Under the pieces are notes generated by a model. The model did not search any database. It saw only the letters and a list, made by a program, of their open reading frames with translations, and had not been told where the DNA came from. Source: PHBD01 sp964578535 (GTDB taxonomy: Bacteria > Desulfobacterota > Syntrophia > Syntrophales > PHBD01). From it: a stretch of DNA of 64,000 bases. Shown here piece after piece: positions 35,784 to 44,820 of the stretch (the stretch's first letter is position 1; each line of letters opens with the position of its first letter). A program made the position numbers and the translations under genes. The DNA lies in assembly GCA_964578535.1 (NCBI GenBank), contig CAZODI010000011.1, positions 1 to 64,000 of the forward strand, given 5' to 3'.

Positions 35784-37622
35784 ATGAATTCACCGGGATC
35801 CGGAGTGAAAAAGATCCTTGCCGCCCTTGCCCTCTTCCTGCTCGTCCTGGCTGTTTTCTGGCCCGTACAGCATTATGATTTCGTCAACTATGACGACGGC
35901 CTCTACGTGCAGGACAACCCCCGCCTCGAAGAGGGGCTGACCGCGAAGTCCGTCCAGTGGATGCTGACGGCCACGGACGGGGGATCATGGCATCCGGTAA
36001 CGTGGCTTTCCCTGTTTCTGGATTACCGTCTGTACGGCCCCACCCCCGGCGGCTACCACCGGACGAACATGCTGATCCATGCCATCTCGACGGTCCTTCT
36101 TTTCCTGGTGCTGGCGTCCATGACGGGTTCCCCGTGGAAAAGCGCCCTGGTGGCCGCCCTGTTCGGGATCCACCCCCTCCATGTCGAGTCCGTGGCCTGG
36201 ATCGCCGAGCGAAAGGACGTTCTGTGCGGGCTGTTCTGGATGCTGACGATGGGGTCCTACCTCCGGTATGCGAGGAAACCGGGCACCGTCCGCTATCTTG
36301 CCGTCTGTTGCTTCTTTCTCCTGGGCCTGGCATCCAAAGCGATGATCGTGACGCTTCCCTTTCTCCTGCTCCTGATCGATTTCTATCCGCTCCGGCGGGT
36401 CGCAGGCAGCGGCCCGCCCCCCGCGCCGCCGTCCCCATGGAAACCGTCCACCCTCTCCGCTCTGATCCTGGAAAAAGCGCCCCTGATCCTGCTCGCCGCC
36501 GCGGCAGGTGCGGCGGCGGTCTGGAGCCAGGAGAAGTCCGGCGCCCTCGTGCCGGTCGACCCGTACGGATTCGACGCCAGGCTGGCAAATGCGGTCGTTT
36601 CGTACGGAACCTATCTTTTCAAAACCCTCTGGCCGAAGGACCTGTCCGTCTTCTACCCGCTTCCGGCCGCCTGGCCTGTCCGTGACATCCTGGCCTGCGG
36701 CTTTGTGCTCATCGGCATCAGCCTCGGCGCCCTGATCGGAAGGCGCCGCTATCCATACCTGGCCATGGGATGGCTCTGGTATCTCGGCACCCTGATTCCG
36801 GTCATCGGCCTTGTGCATATCGGCTCCCAGGCCATGGCAGACCGCTATACCTACATTCCCCTGATCGGCATCTTCGTCATCCTCGTCTGGGGAGGTGCAG
36901 ATCTCGCGGCGGCCTTGCGTCTCCGGCGGCCTTCCCTGCTGATCCTTTCTGCGGCGCTGGTCCTGATTCCGGCCGTTCTCTCCGCCCGCCAGGTGCAGGT
37001 ATGGAGGAACGACTGGACCCTGTTTTCACAGGCCGTCCGGGCCGTCCCGAACAATTATCTCGCCTACAACAACCTTGGCACAACCTTGAGGATACAGCGA
37101 AATTTCGACGCATCCATCGCCGCCATCCGGAAGGCCCTTTTCATCCGGCCGCACTACGCGGAGGGCTACAACAACCTCGGGAACACACTGATGGCGACAG
37201 GAGCCCATGGAGAGGCTGCGGTGCAGTACCGAAGAGCCCTGGAATTCAAGCCGGACATGGCCCAGGCCCACAGCAATCTCGCCAACAGCCTCATCGCTCT
37301 CGGGAGAACGGAGGAGGCGCTGGAGCATTACCGAACCGCCCTCAAGATCGATCCCTCCTTCGCCGACGCCCATTTCAATCTGGGAATCACTCTCGTGAAA
37401 CAGGGAAGGATTGGCGACGGGATGCTGCACCTGGAGCGGTCCGTGTCCCTGCGACCGAACAATGCCGATGCATGGAACAACCTGGGGGTTGCCCAGGCAC
37501 TGAGAGGAAAAGGAAAGGAAGCGACGGCTTCGTTCCGGCGGGCTCTTCTCCTGAATCCGGATCATCTCGAGGCGAAGAAGAACCTGTCGGCCCTCGGGGT
37601 CGAAACGGAGCACGCTCCGTAA
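35784..37622 (+). CDS. TMTC-like membrane glycosyltransferase with C-terminal TPRs
   Basis: A 612-residue integral membrane protein. The ATG at 35784 follows AGGAGA. The N-terminal 430 residues hold about ten membrane segments with an early FVNYDDGLYVQDN loop (Asp-Asp catalytic-type motif) and HPLHVESVAWIAERKDV, the pattern of the TMTC-like O-mannosyltransferase relatives of bacteria. The C-terminal 175 residues form five TPRs (AYNNLGTTLRIQ, GYNNLGNTL, AHSNLANSL, AHFNLGITL, AWNNLGVAQ), probably periplasmic. A role in protein or surface glycosylation is plausible; the donor and acceptor are unknown. A terminator hairpin follows. Confidence 0.8.
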   Translation: MNSPGSGVKKILAALALFLLVLAVFWPVQHYDFVNYDDGLYVQDNPRLEEGLTAKSVQWMLTATDGGSWHPVTWLSLFLDYRLYGPTPGGYHRTNMLIHAISTVLLFLVLASMTGSPWKSALVAALFGIHPLHVESVAWIAERKDVLCGLFWMLTMGSYLRYARKPGTVRYLAVCCFFLLGLASKAMIVTLPFLLLLIDFYPLRRVAGSGPPPAPPSPWKPSTLSALILEKAPLILLAAAAGAAAVWSQEKSGALVPVDPYGFDARLANAVVSYGTYLFKTLWPKDLSVFYPLPAAWPVRDILACGFVLIGISLGALIGRRRYPYLAMGWLWYLGTLIPVIGLVHIGSQAMADRYTYIPLIGIFVILVWGGADLAAALRLRRPSLLILSAALVLIPAVLSARQVQVWRNDWTLFSQAVRAVPNNYLAYNNLGTTLRIQRNFDASIAAIRKALFIRPHYAEGYNNLGNTLMATGAHGEAAVQYRRALEFKPDMAQAHSNLANSLIALGRTEEALEHYRTALKIDPSFADAHFNLGITLVKQGRIGDGMLHLERSVSLRPNNADAWNNLGVAQALRGKGKEATASFRRALLLNPDHLEAKKNLSALGVETEHAP

Positions 37623-37637
37623 GGCAGGCAAAAAAAT

Positions 37638-37667
37638 GGGAAAGGCGCAGTTTCCTGCGCCTTTCCC
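37638..37667. terminator. bidirectional terminator between convergent genes
   Basis: GGGAAAGGCGCAG-TTTC-CTGCGCCTTTCCC, a 13-bp perfect stem in the 73 bp between the TPR membrane protein and mucR. On the minus strand it is followed by ATTTTTTTGC, a good T run for mucR. Confidence 0.88.
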
Positions 37668-37695
37668 TGTGAACGCGGTTCCTGAATCCGGACGC

Positions 37696-38235
37696 CTATT
37701 CGGCTTTCTTCTTTCTCAACGCCCTGGCGGCTGCCAGCTTTTCCGGGAGCCCCCGGTCGATGGCCATCTGGCGCCTTGCGGCGGCGTACTTCGGAGCCAC
37801 CAGGTCCACATCCTTGGGAATCTTGAACATTCTCTTGTACTGGCCGGGTTTCAACCCGTGCTCCGTCGACAGATGCTTCTTCAGGGTTTTCATGCCCCTC
37901 TTGCCGCAGATCATGCATCCTACTTCATCCGGCTGAAACGCTTCCTCAAACGACAGCACCGGCCCCTGGGGAGCGGGTGCTGTCACGGGTTCCGCAGGTT
38001 TTTCCTGCTTCGCCGGCTTCTCCGCTGCAACTTTGGTTCTCGGTCGTCCCCTCTTTCCTTTTCCCACGGCGGCCGCTTTCGGCTCGGCCACGCCGGCCGG
38101 ACCACCTTTTTCCAGCGCCTCCAGAGTTGAATAGACTTCTTTTATGGTTTCAAGAAGCTCATCCTTTGTCAAAGCTGCGCTGGATGCATGGGAAATTACA
38201 ATTTCCGCTGTTAACTCGACGAGTGGGTTCGCCAT
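37696..38235 (-). CDS. MucR/Ros-family zinc-finger regulator
   Basis: A 179-residue DNA-binding regulator. The N-terminal 45 residues form an acidic helical region, then a long Lys/Ala/Pro linker (50-90), then the MucR zinc finger with CMICGKRGMKTLKKHL and EHGL (Cys, Cys, His, His) and the following GLKPGQYKRMFKIP, which is conserved in the family. MucR proteins bind AT-rich DNA and repress surface and virulence genes in alphaproteobacteria; homologues exist in deltaproteobacteria. The AT-rich region just upstream could be an autoregulatory target. Next to cell-surface genes, so a surface-gene regulator is plausible. Confidence 0.88.
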   Translation of the reverse strand: MANPLVELTAEIVISHASSAALTKDELLETIKEVYSTLEALEKGGPAGVAEPKAAAVGKGKRGRPRTKVAAEKPAKQEKPAEPVTAPAPQGPVLSFEEAFQPDEVGCMICGKRGMKTLKKHLSTEHGLKPGQYKRMFKIPKDVDLVAPKYAAARRQMAIDRGLPEKLAAARALRKKKAE

Positions 38236-38656
38236 TGCGACTGAATCCTCCTTCTTTGGAATAGCATTTTATTCCATTTTGCATGCTTTATCCTGGCTGT
38301 CAATCTTCCTTTTTACTTTATTTCTTATAAAAGAATGTACGCCTCTTTTGTTGAATCATCCTTTCATCCGGAATTCATATATCTATATAATACATCTTTA
38401 GTGATTCCCGGGGAATTCCCAATACCGCCAATACGCTGTTCCCTTTATTTGCGACGCCCTATCCATCGAAGTATTCATAATGATCAGCACAGACCACTCA
38501 TGTTTTCAGTCAACAAAGAAAGAAATGGACAAGATGCTTTTTCCTTGCCAGTGTTCCGGTGACATGAATATTTCGTTATTATCCATCCATACCCAATAAA
38601 CCAAGTTTCCTATATACTCTTCCCATTCTTGGCCATCATCCCAAAGAGGACCAGCA
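38236..38656. other. AT-rich intergenic region upstream of mucR
   Basis: About 420 bp that is clearly AT-richer than its surroundings, with runs such as TTTTTACTTTATTTCTTATAAAAG and TATATCTATATAATAC. No gene is convincing. It lies between the divergent mucR and beta-propeller lipoprotein genes, so it should hold both promoters. MucR-type proteins are known to prefer AT-rich targets. Confidence 0.55.
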
Positions 38657-38761
38657 ATGTCTGTTACTCATGTCCGATTGCTGCATAAGATAAGGATCCT
38701 GCCGGACGGAATATCCACCGTCCTTATTCCCGTTTCTGAACGTTCCCAGGGAAAAGCGCAC

Positions 38762-39970
38762 ATGAAACCCTGTCGACCCATACGACATCCGGTCTCCATC
38801 GCTGCATGCCTGGCTCTGCTTTTATGCCTCTCGTTCTCTTCGTGCTCGGCCATACCGGGGAAGGCGCGCCACCTGCATCCCTCGCCGGCCGAATGCCTGC
38901 CCGCATTCCCCGACGGGGATGGATGGTACGGCGGGGACGGCGCGTATTCCATCCGCCTGGACGACCGGCGCGTCCTGTGGCTCTTCGGGGATTCCTTCGT
39001 TTCAGAGCAGGAAGGCAGGCGGGACCGCACAGGCATGAACGTGGTCCTGGGAACCACGCTGGCCGTTTCAACCTGCAAGGACGACTCCGGATTTCAAATC
39101 CGTTATCACCTGAAGAAGAAAAACGGGGAGTTCGTATCATCCTTCGGGGAAAAGGAATGGCTGTGGCCGCAGGCCCCCTTCATGGTCCGTGGCACCCTTT
39201 ATGTGCCGCTCCTTTCCGTGAAGGCCGACCCGGAGCTTCCGGGACCTTTCCGATTCCGGATCGCGGGACACAAATTCGCCCGGATCAGAGACTTTCGGGA
39301 GACCGACCCGAACCGGTGGGCCGTGGAGTACCTGGACCTGGCACCCGGAATCCCGGAGGAAATCCGCGCATTCGCGACCACGGCGGTGGCCTCCCGGGAT
39401 CACGTCTATTTCTACCCCCTCTACGGCACAACGGCGGAAGGCCGGAGCATCCTGGGCAACATCCTGGCCCGCATCCCCGTTGAAAGGCTGGACGATCCGG
39501 CCCGGTCCATCGAATACCTGAACACGGATGGAGGATGGACAAGAGAAATCAAGCCCGCGAAGGTCAAGGTCGTCCTCGATGCCGCCGTATCGGAGCTGAG
39601 CGTGCGCTACCATCCGGGAATCGGGAAATGGATCGCCGTTTACCTGTCGCTCCAGAACAACGGCGACCGGATGCTGTACCGGACGGCAGACGCCCTGGAA
39701 GGTCCCTGGTCCGAGCCGAGGGTCCTGCTCGCTTCCGTCCCCGAGGTCGACCGGCACAGCGCCCGGTATGACGGGAACAACTTCTGCTACGCCGGCAAGG
39801 AGCATCCGGAATTCGCCCGGAACGGAACCCTTGTTGTCACGTATGTATGCAATTCACATGAGGATTTCGAGAATACAACGAGCTTCATCCGCAGGAACCT
39901 GTTCCTCTATCGGCCCGTCGTGAACACGGTCCGAATTTCCGATGCGGATGAGGGTATACAAATAAAATGA
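38762..39970 (+). CDS. DUF4185-like beta-propeller lipoprotein
   Basis: A 402-residue exported protein. The ATG at 38762 gives a signal sequence with a Cys in SFSSC that could be a lipobox; an ATG at 38657 with AGAGGA upstream is also open but would put the signal inside the protein. The body is rich in repeats of W-FGD-like and Y-P-like turns (VLWLFGDSFV, AFATTAVASRDHVYFYPLYG, GKWIAVYLSL, GPWSEPRVL), the pattern of five-bladed beta-propeller glycosidase-like proteins (DUF4185-like). Glycan binding or hydrolysis at the surface is possible; catalytic residues cannot be assigned. Confidence 0.6.
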   Translation: MKPCRPIRHPVSIAACLALLLCLSFSSCSAIPGKARHLHPSPAECLPAFPDGDGWYGGDGAYSIRLDDRRVLWLFGDSFVSEQEGRRDRTGMNVVLGTTLAVSTCKDDSGFQIRYHLKKKNGEFVSSFGEKEWLWPQAPFMVRGTLYVPLLSVKADPELPGPFRFRIAGHKFARIRDFRETDPNRWAVEYLDLAPGIPEEIRAFATTAVASRDHVYFYPLYGTTAEGRSILGNILARIPVERLDDPARSIEYLNTDGGWTREIKPAKVKVVLDAAVSELSVRYHPGIGKWIAVYLSLQNNGDRMLYRTADALEGPWSEPRVLLASVPEVDRHSARYDGNNFCYAGKEHPEFARNGTLVVTYVCNSHEDFENTTSFIRRNLFLYRPVVNTVRISDADEGIQIK

Positions 39971-40051
39971 GCGAAAAAACGAAGCCGTTCACTGCCCGCT
40001 ACGACGCACGACGGATCGGCTGCATGGCGCCGTACCCATAGAAAGCTTTCA

Positions 40052-43000
40052 TCACCACTCGTATCGTATTCCCGCCGTCATGCTTTGCTCCGTGCTGTCT
40101 CCCGACAGAGTGGCATCGTAGGACAGGGCAAGATCGAAGCTTTCCCCGATCTCCCAGCTCAGCCCGAAACCGATGGCCGCACTGTCCTGCTGCGCCCTGT
40201 CACCCCTGATGGTGAAGGTGGAAGCGGGATCACCCGTAAAGGAGGCATCGAGCGCATAATCGTCGTTGACAAACTCATGGAGCCACCGGACCCGGATCTC
40301 CGGTGTGATGGAACTGCTCTGCATCCTGAATTCCTTCTTCAGCCTGACTCCCAGGGAACCGGTCAGCGACGACATCCGGTCGCTGTCCTCAGCGAGATCG
40401 AGCGCCCCGGCACCCGTCTCGGTGAAGGCATTGCGCCAGAGCGATCCCGCCTGCAATGAGGCCGTGGGGATGACGCTGAATGTACCGATCCGGAAACGGT
40501 AACCCGCCTCGCCATAGCCGCTCAGGCTGTGACCGCCATAGCTCGCATGGGCAGTCCTGGCAATGGCTCCGAAGACGATGTTACGGGCCGTGTCGTAGCG
40601 GTTGAAACCGTAGGCGACCAGGCCGTGAACATACCAGGGATCCATATCGTATGCTCCATAGAGTGCCCCCTGATAGCCCGCCACCCGGATGTCGTCCTTC
40701 AGATCCTTCATGTTTACCGTCGTACGGGAATAACCGGCGGATGCCCCCAGGAGCAGCCTTTCGCCCACCTTCCTGTCGAAGCCGACGATCAGCCCACCGC
40801 CGCGATAGTCATACTTCGTCGAGAGGTCATCTCCCCGGCGTTCCCCCAGGTTGCCGTATCCCTTTGCCCAGAGTCCCCAGGGTGACGCATCCCCACCGTT
40901 CTCCTTTGTGTCTTCGCCTCTGGCACCTTTCACGGCGGCCAGGAGGATGTTTCCCGCATCGCTTCCCGCATCCTCCCGGAAGGCCAGAAGCATGTTTCCC
41001 GAACCGGCAAGCGACGATTCCTCCGTGCCGAAGCCTTCCATGCGCCCGGTGAGGGCGCTGACATACCGGTTGAAGGAGAAGAAGGTCGCCTCCGTAAGGG
41101 ATGCGTGCGAAAGGCCGCCTGTCTGGTTGTAGGCGCTTCTCGCCCCGGCGGCGGAAAGCCCCAGGAGGCTGTTGTACACCGTGACCATATCGCCTGCAGC
41201 GTATGAAGTGCCGCGATCGAGGGCCGAGGCAACGGCGTACTGGTTGCGGGTGAGGGCCACATCGGCGAACCGGGTGGAGTTCCTGGTCAAGAGCAGGTAG
41301 ACGTTCGCGGCGTCATAACTCAGCGACGGGGCGAGAAAGGCCAGGTTGCTCGTGACGCTGTCAAACATACCCACAACGCTCCCGGCAGTGAGGATCGTGT
41401 AGGTCGTATTCATGAAATACGGCCCTGATCCGGCCAGAACGGATACCGTCCCGCCGTTCAGGGTGGCCGTCCCGGTAACGATGAGCCTGTCCGACCGGCC
41501 GGCCGCATCGACCTCCACGGCATAGACGGCGCCGGCGTTGTGGGTGTAGTCACCGGCGATCGTCAGGGTTCCGATGGAGTTCCCCGGGGCCAGGGTGCCG
41601 GAGTTCACGGTGTTGCCGGTGATCGTGCCGTTGCCCATGAGGGTGCCCGATACGCCGACGGCGAGATCGCCCGTCATGCTGCCTTCCACGGCGAGGGCAC
41701 CGCGATTTACTGAGGTTCCGCCTGTATAGGTATTGACGCCGGCAAGGACGAGGGTTCCGTCGCCTTCCTTGACGAGGGAGCCTGTTCCGCTCATGCTCCC
41801 GGCGTACGTGCCCGTCGATTCCTGGTCGAAGGTTACCTGGCTGTTGTTGGTGATGTCGCCCTGAAGGCTCGCTGCATCGCCCTGTAGAATGCCTCCGTTG
41901 ACGGTCGTGCCTCCGGTGTAGGTGTTCGTGCCGGTGAGAATGAGCCTGCCGCCGTCCTCTTTGGTGAGGGAGCCCGCGCCGGAGATATCTCCTGTGATCT
42001 TCAGGTCGTTGCCGTTCGTGTCGATGGTACCGCCACCGCTGTTCAACACAACGGATCGGTTCATCGTAAAGCCGCCGGTCACCTCGAGGGTGCCGCCGCC
42101 GAAGGTGAGCGCCCCCGATGTATCGCCGAGATTCTCGTCTCTGCTCACGCTGACGGTCCCGCCGTTGACATTCGTGCCGCCGGTGTAGGTGTTCGTACCG
42201 GTGAGAATGAGCCTGCCGCTGTCTTCCTTGGTGAGGGAGCCCGTGCCCGAGATATCCCCGTTTATGGTCAGGTCGTTGCCGTCCGTGTCGATGGTGCCAC
42301 CGCCATTGCCAAGCGTGACGGACCGGCCCGTCGCAAAGCTGCCGGTCGCCTTGAGGGTGCCGCCGTCGAAGGCAAGCCCCCCCGAGGCGTCGCCCAGACT
42401 TTCGTCTTTGGCCACACTGACGGTCCCGCCGTTGACGTTCGTGCCGCCGGTGTAGGTGTTCGTGCCGGACAGGGTCAGTTCGCCCGGGCCCGTCTTGGTG
42501 AGGGTGCCCGCACCGGAGAGAACACCGTCCGCGATGCCGGCCTGCATGTCAAAGCCGGATGCAGCGGAGACCGTTGCATCGGACGAAAGCGTCCCGCCGG
42601 TCATCTGATAGGTCGTGACATTCACGGTTCCGTTCTGAACCGTTCCGCCGGACTGCCTGAGCTCCGCCTGCGTCTGGGTGGTCGTGCCCAGATCGAGGGT
42701 GCCTCCCGACACGGTTGTACTCCCCGTCGCATCGCCTAAGGTGCCGGCTCCCGAGAGGGCGAGCGTACCCGCGCTCACGGTCGTGCCCCCGGTGTAGGTA
42801 TTGGCTCTGGTGAGTGTGAGGGTTCCGTCGCCGCTTTTATGAAGAGAGCCCGTGCCGGAGGCGATCCCGGACAGCGTCAGGCTGTTGCCGTTTGTATCAA
42901 ACGTGCCGCCGCCGCTGTCCAGCGTGACGGACCGGTTCGTCGTAAAACTGTTTGTCACCTTGAGGGTGCCGCCGCCGAAGGTGAGCCCTCCCGAGGCATC

Positions 43001-44086
43001 CCCGAGATTGCCGTCGCTGCCCACGTTGACGGTCCCGCCGTTGATGCTTGTGCCACCGGTGTAAGTGTTCGTGCCGGACAGGATCAGTTCGCCCGTGCCC
43101 GTCTTCGTGAGGGAGCCCGTACCGGAGAGAACGGCGGTGACATTGAGCGTTCCGTCCACAGCGGCCGCGGTCAGCCCGACGGGTCCCGTGCCCCCGATGG
43201 TGCCCGTGAAGCCGCCGGCAACGGCTGCGGTTCCGATGCTCGCGTCGCCGCTGCCGTTGTTGTTGAAGACGCCTCCGTCCAGGTTGAGCGTGGCAAAAGA
43301 GATGCCACCGCTCCCCGTATGGTTCAGGGTACCGCTCACGTTTCCCGTTGTTACGGAGGTCGGGGTTGAACCGGTGACAACGCCCGTTTTGCCCGTATTC
43401 ACGACCAGGGTCGTGATGGACATGGACGTGCCGGAATTGTCGATGGTGCCCCCGTCGTTGACGATGGTTCCCGAGCCGCCGAAGGTGCCGAGGTTGATCA
43501 GCGTCCCGGAATTGTTCAGTGTTCCTTTGTTGGTCAGCGTCCCGGTTGAGTCGTTGGTCAGCGTGGCGCCGGAGCCGTTGTTGAGCGTCCCGTGCTGATT
43601 GTTCGTCAAATCGCCCGTGTTGACCAGTGCGCCGGAGTTTGTCGCCGTGCTGGAATTGACAAACTCGCCGGAGTTGTTCAGCGTACCGCCCGTACTGTTG
43701 ATCAGCGTGCCGCCTGATTCATTGAACAGCCTGCCTCCCGACCGGTTGTGCAGCGTGGCGCCTGAATCGTTGCGCAGCGTGCCGTAGTTGCGAAGCAGGG
43801 CATCCGGCTCATTGCGAAACGTGCCGTAGTTGTCCAGTATGCTATAGACGTTAATGATCCCCTGATTTGTGTAAGGATCATCGTTCGCGTAACTGTCGTT
43901 ATAAATGTTCATGATAATATCGGAGTAATTTGTGTCCGGGACGAGCTTCGTAGCGGCATGCGCCGTTATGGCCGTCCCGGCCAGCATGAGGAGAACGGCG
44001 CAAAGGATCCGCCCCTCCGGACGACTCCCCGGCTTCAGGGAAAAGACGCTTCGACCCATTCGCTTCCGCATATGAAGAATACCCAT
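40052..44086 (-). CDS. autotransporter with passenger repeats and C-terminal barrel
   Basis: A 1344-residue type Va autotransporter. A signal peptide (residues about 24-45, cleavage near AHA-A) is followed by an Asn-rich region (55-230) of short repeats of the type GTLNNSG, then a beta-helix passenger (about 230-950) made of repeated units with NTYTGGT and GGGTLxV, the passenger-associated transport repeats. The C-terminal autotransporter domain starts near 1060 (WGLWAKGYG) and ends with GIRYEW, a proper barrel terminus. Three passenger units are of near-identical DNA, period 267 bp. It is monocistronic. Adhesion or matrix formation is likely, the ligand unknown. Confidence 0.93.
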   Translation of the reverse strand: MGILHMRKRMGRSVFSLKPGSRPEGRILCAVLLMLAGTAITAHAATKLVPDTNYSDIIMNIYNDSYANDDPYTNQGIINVYSILDNYGTFRNEPDALLRNYGTLRNDSGATLHNRSGGRLFNESGGTLINSTGGTLNNSGEFVNSSTATNSGALVNTGDLTNNQHGTLNNGSGATLTNDSTGTLTNKGTLNNSGTLINLGTFGGSGTIVNDGGTIDNSGTSMSITTLVVNTGKTGVVTGSTPTSVTTGNVSGTLNHTGSGGISFATLNLDGGVFNNNGSGDASIGTAAVAGGFTGTIGGTGPVGLTAAAVDGTLNVTAVLSGTGSLTKTGTGELILSGTNTYTGGTSINGGTVNVGSDGNLGDASGGLTFGGGTLKVTNSFTTNRSVTLDSGGGTFDTNGNSLTLSGIASGTGSLHKSGDGTLTLTRANTYTGGTTVSAGTLALSGAGTLGDATGSTTVSGGTLDLGTTTQTQAELRQSGGTVQNGTVNVTTYQMTGGTLSSDATVSAASGFDMQAGIADGVLSGAGTLTKTGPGELTLSGTNTYTGGTNVNGGTVSVAKDESLGDASGGLAFDGGTLKATGSFATGRSVTLGNGGGTIDTDGNDLTINGDISGTGSLTKEDSGRLILTGTNTYTGGTNVNGGTVSVSRDENLGDTSGALTFGGGTLEVTGGFTMNRSVVLNSGGGTIDTNGNDLKITGDISGAGSLTKEDGGRLILTGTNTYTGGTTVNGGILQGDAASLQGDITNNSQVTFDQESTGTYAGSMSGTGSLVKEGDGTLVLAGVNTYTGGTSVNRGALAVEGSMTGDLAVGVSGTLMGNGTITGNTVNSGTLAPGNSIGTLTIAGDYTHNAGAVYAVEVDAAGRSDRLIVTGTATLNGGTVSVLAGSGPYFMNTTYTILTAGSVVGMFDSVTSNLAFLAPSLSYDAANVYLLLTRNSTRFADVALTRNQYAVASALDRGTSYAAGDMVTVYNSLLGLSAAGARSAYNQTGGLSHASLTEATFFSFNRYVSALTGRMEGFGTEESSLAGSGNMLLAFREDAGSDAGNILLAAVKGARGEDTKENGGDASPWGLWAKGYGNLGERRGDDLSTKYDYRGGGLIVGFDRKVGERLLLGASAGYSRTTVNMKDLKDDIRVAGYQGALYGAYDMDPWYVHGLVAYGFNRYDTARNIVFGAIARTAHASYGGHSLSGYGEAGYRFRIGTFSVIPTASLQAGSLWRNAFTETGAGALDLAEDSDRMSSLTGSLGVRLKKEFRMQSSSITPEIRVRWLHEFVNDDYALDASFTGDPASTFTIRGDRAQQDSAAIGFGLSWEIGESFDLALSYDATLSGDSTEQSMTAGIRYEW
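41922..42455. repeat. 267-bp tandem repeat in autotransporter gene
   Basis: Two adjacent 267-bp units (41922-42188, 42189-42455) align with no indel and stay highly similar at DNA level; weaker copies flank them (about 42780-43080). Each unit encodes 89 residues of beta-helix with one NTYTGGT motif. The low divergence suggests recent duplication or recombination between units. Confidence 0.85.
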
Positions 44087-44563
44087 GATTCCACCCCCGG
44101 TTTATCGGATCGTCGCAAATCGCGCTCTTCAGCACACCGATAGACAGAATCTGCCGTTGCGGCAGACATTGCAGGGTTGCATTGTCTTCGCGATCTCTCT
44201 TCTTCGTTTTGAAAATCGGACGGAGAACTTGGCCGGACCTGTCACTGGAAAAAGAAGCATCACTGGTCGCTGTCGGCCATGGCTGTACATCGGGCAGAGA
44301 CCGCGCGGTGAAACAACCACCGCCAGGGGAAAGCGGATTGCCGGCGGCCTGCGGGCAGCACCAACCTATGAAAAAAGGACGGGGATGTCAACGCATGGGT
44401 GGAAAGAATTTCAAGAGTAACTCGAGTGACGCCGCTGACATCCACGATCAGGCGGTGAATCCATGACTTGGGGACCGGCCGGAAGGATGAGCCGTTTTTT
44501 CGATTTTCAGGAAGGCCGAGAAAGGGGACACCTGGCAACAGGACGGTAGCACAGCAAATCAAA
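44087..44563. other. intergenic region between autotransporter and element
   Basis: About 480 bp upstream of the autotransporter, on the chromosomal side of the left attachment site. I see no gene or RNA. It must hold the autotransporter promoter and leader. Confidence 0.5.
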
Positions 44564-44590
44564 GGGGCTTAAGCGTTTCGCCTAAGCCCC
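44564..44590 (-). terminator. left-end tRNA terminator hairpin
   Basis: GGGGCTTA and TAAGCCCC (8-bp stem, 11-base loop) follow the tRNA-derived 3' sequence on the minus strand, with TTTGATTTGC after the stem. This would be the original terminator of the tRNA gene before integration. Confidence 0.75.
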
Positions 44591-44647
44591 TGATTTGATT
44601 GGTAGCGGGGGGTGGATTCGAACCACCGACCTTTGGGTTATGAGCCC
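44587..44647. other. attachment site, left copy (61-bp direct repeat)
   Basis: Identical over 61 bp to 52936-52996. It reproduces the 3' part of the initiator tRNA-Met (anticodon arm, variable region, T-arm, acceptor 3' strand and CCA) plus about 13 bp beyond, but lacks the D-arm and 5' acceptor strand, so it is a tRNA fragment, not a gene. Confidence 0.95.
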
Positions 44648-44772
44648 GTTAGGGGCCTTCTGCTAACAAATAATTTAAAATAATTTGACATGATTCACGA
44701 TAAAGATTAAGGCTTTTCCGTAAGTGACCTTTGGGCTTGAAATCATCCAAAATCATCGAAAATAGCCCGGGG

Positions 44773-44792
44773 TGTTAGCAATAGGTTACACC
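44773..44792. repeat. 20-bp repeat, left copy (probable integrase arm site)
   Basis: TGTTAGCAATAGGTTACACC, identical to 52881-52900 and in the same orientation. It lies between the left core and the integrase start, 126 bp from the core. Confidence 0.8.
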
Positions 44793-44820
44793 CAGCACGG
44801 CACGGAAAGGAGCGTATTCC

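Noticed and set aside
41922..43120. CRISPR or transposon repeat
   Set aside because: Units are in frame and encode beta-helix passenger repeats.
44087..44420. Short plus-strand frames upstream of the autotransporter
   Set aside because: Weak starts, basic low-complexity translations; more likely leader DNA.
44598..44647. Second tRNA-Met gene at the left element end
   Set aside because: It has the anticodon and T-arms but no D-arm or 5' acceptor strand; it is the attachment remnant.
44725..44739. GACCTTTGGG near 44725 as a further core-like site
   Set aside because: Only 10 bp match the tRNA anticodon arm, which can occur by chance; no second flank agrees.
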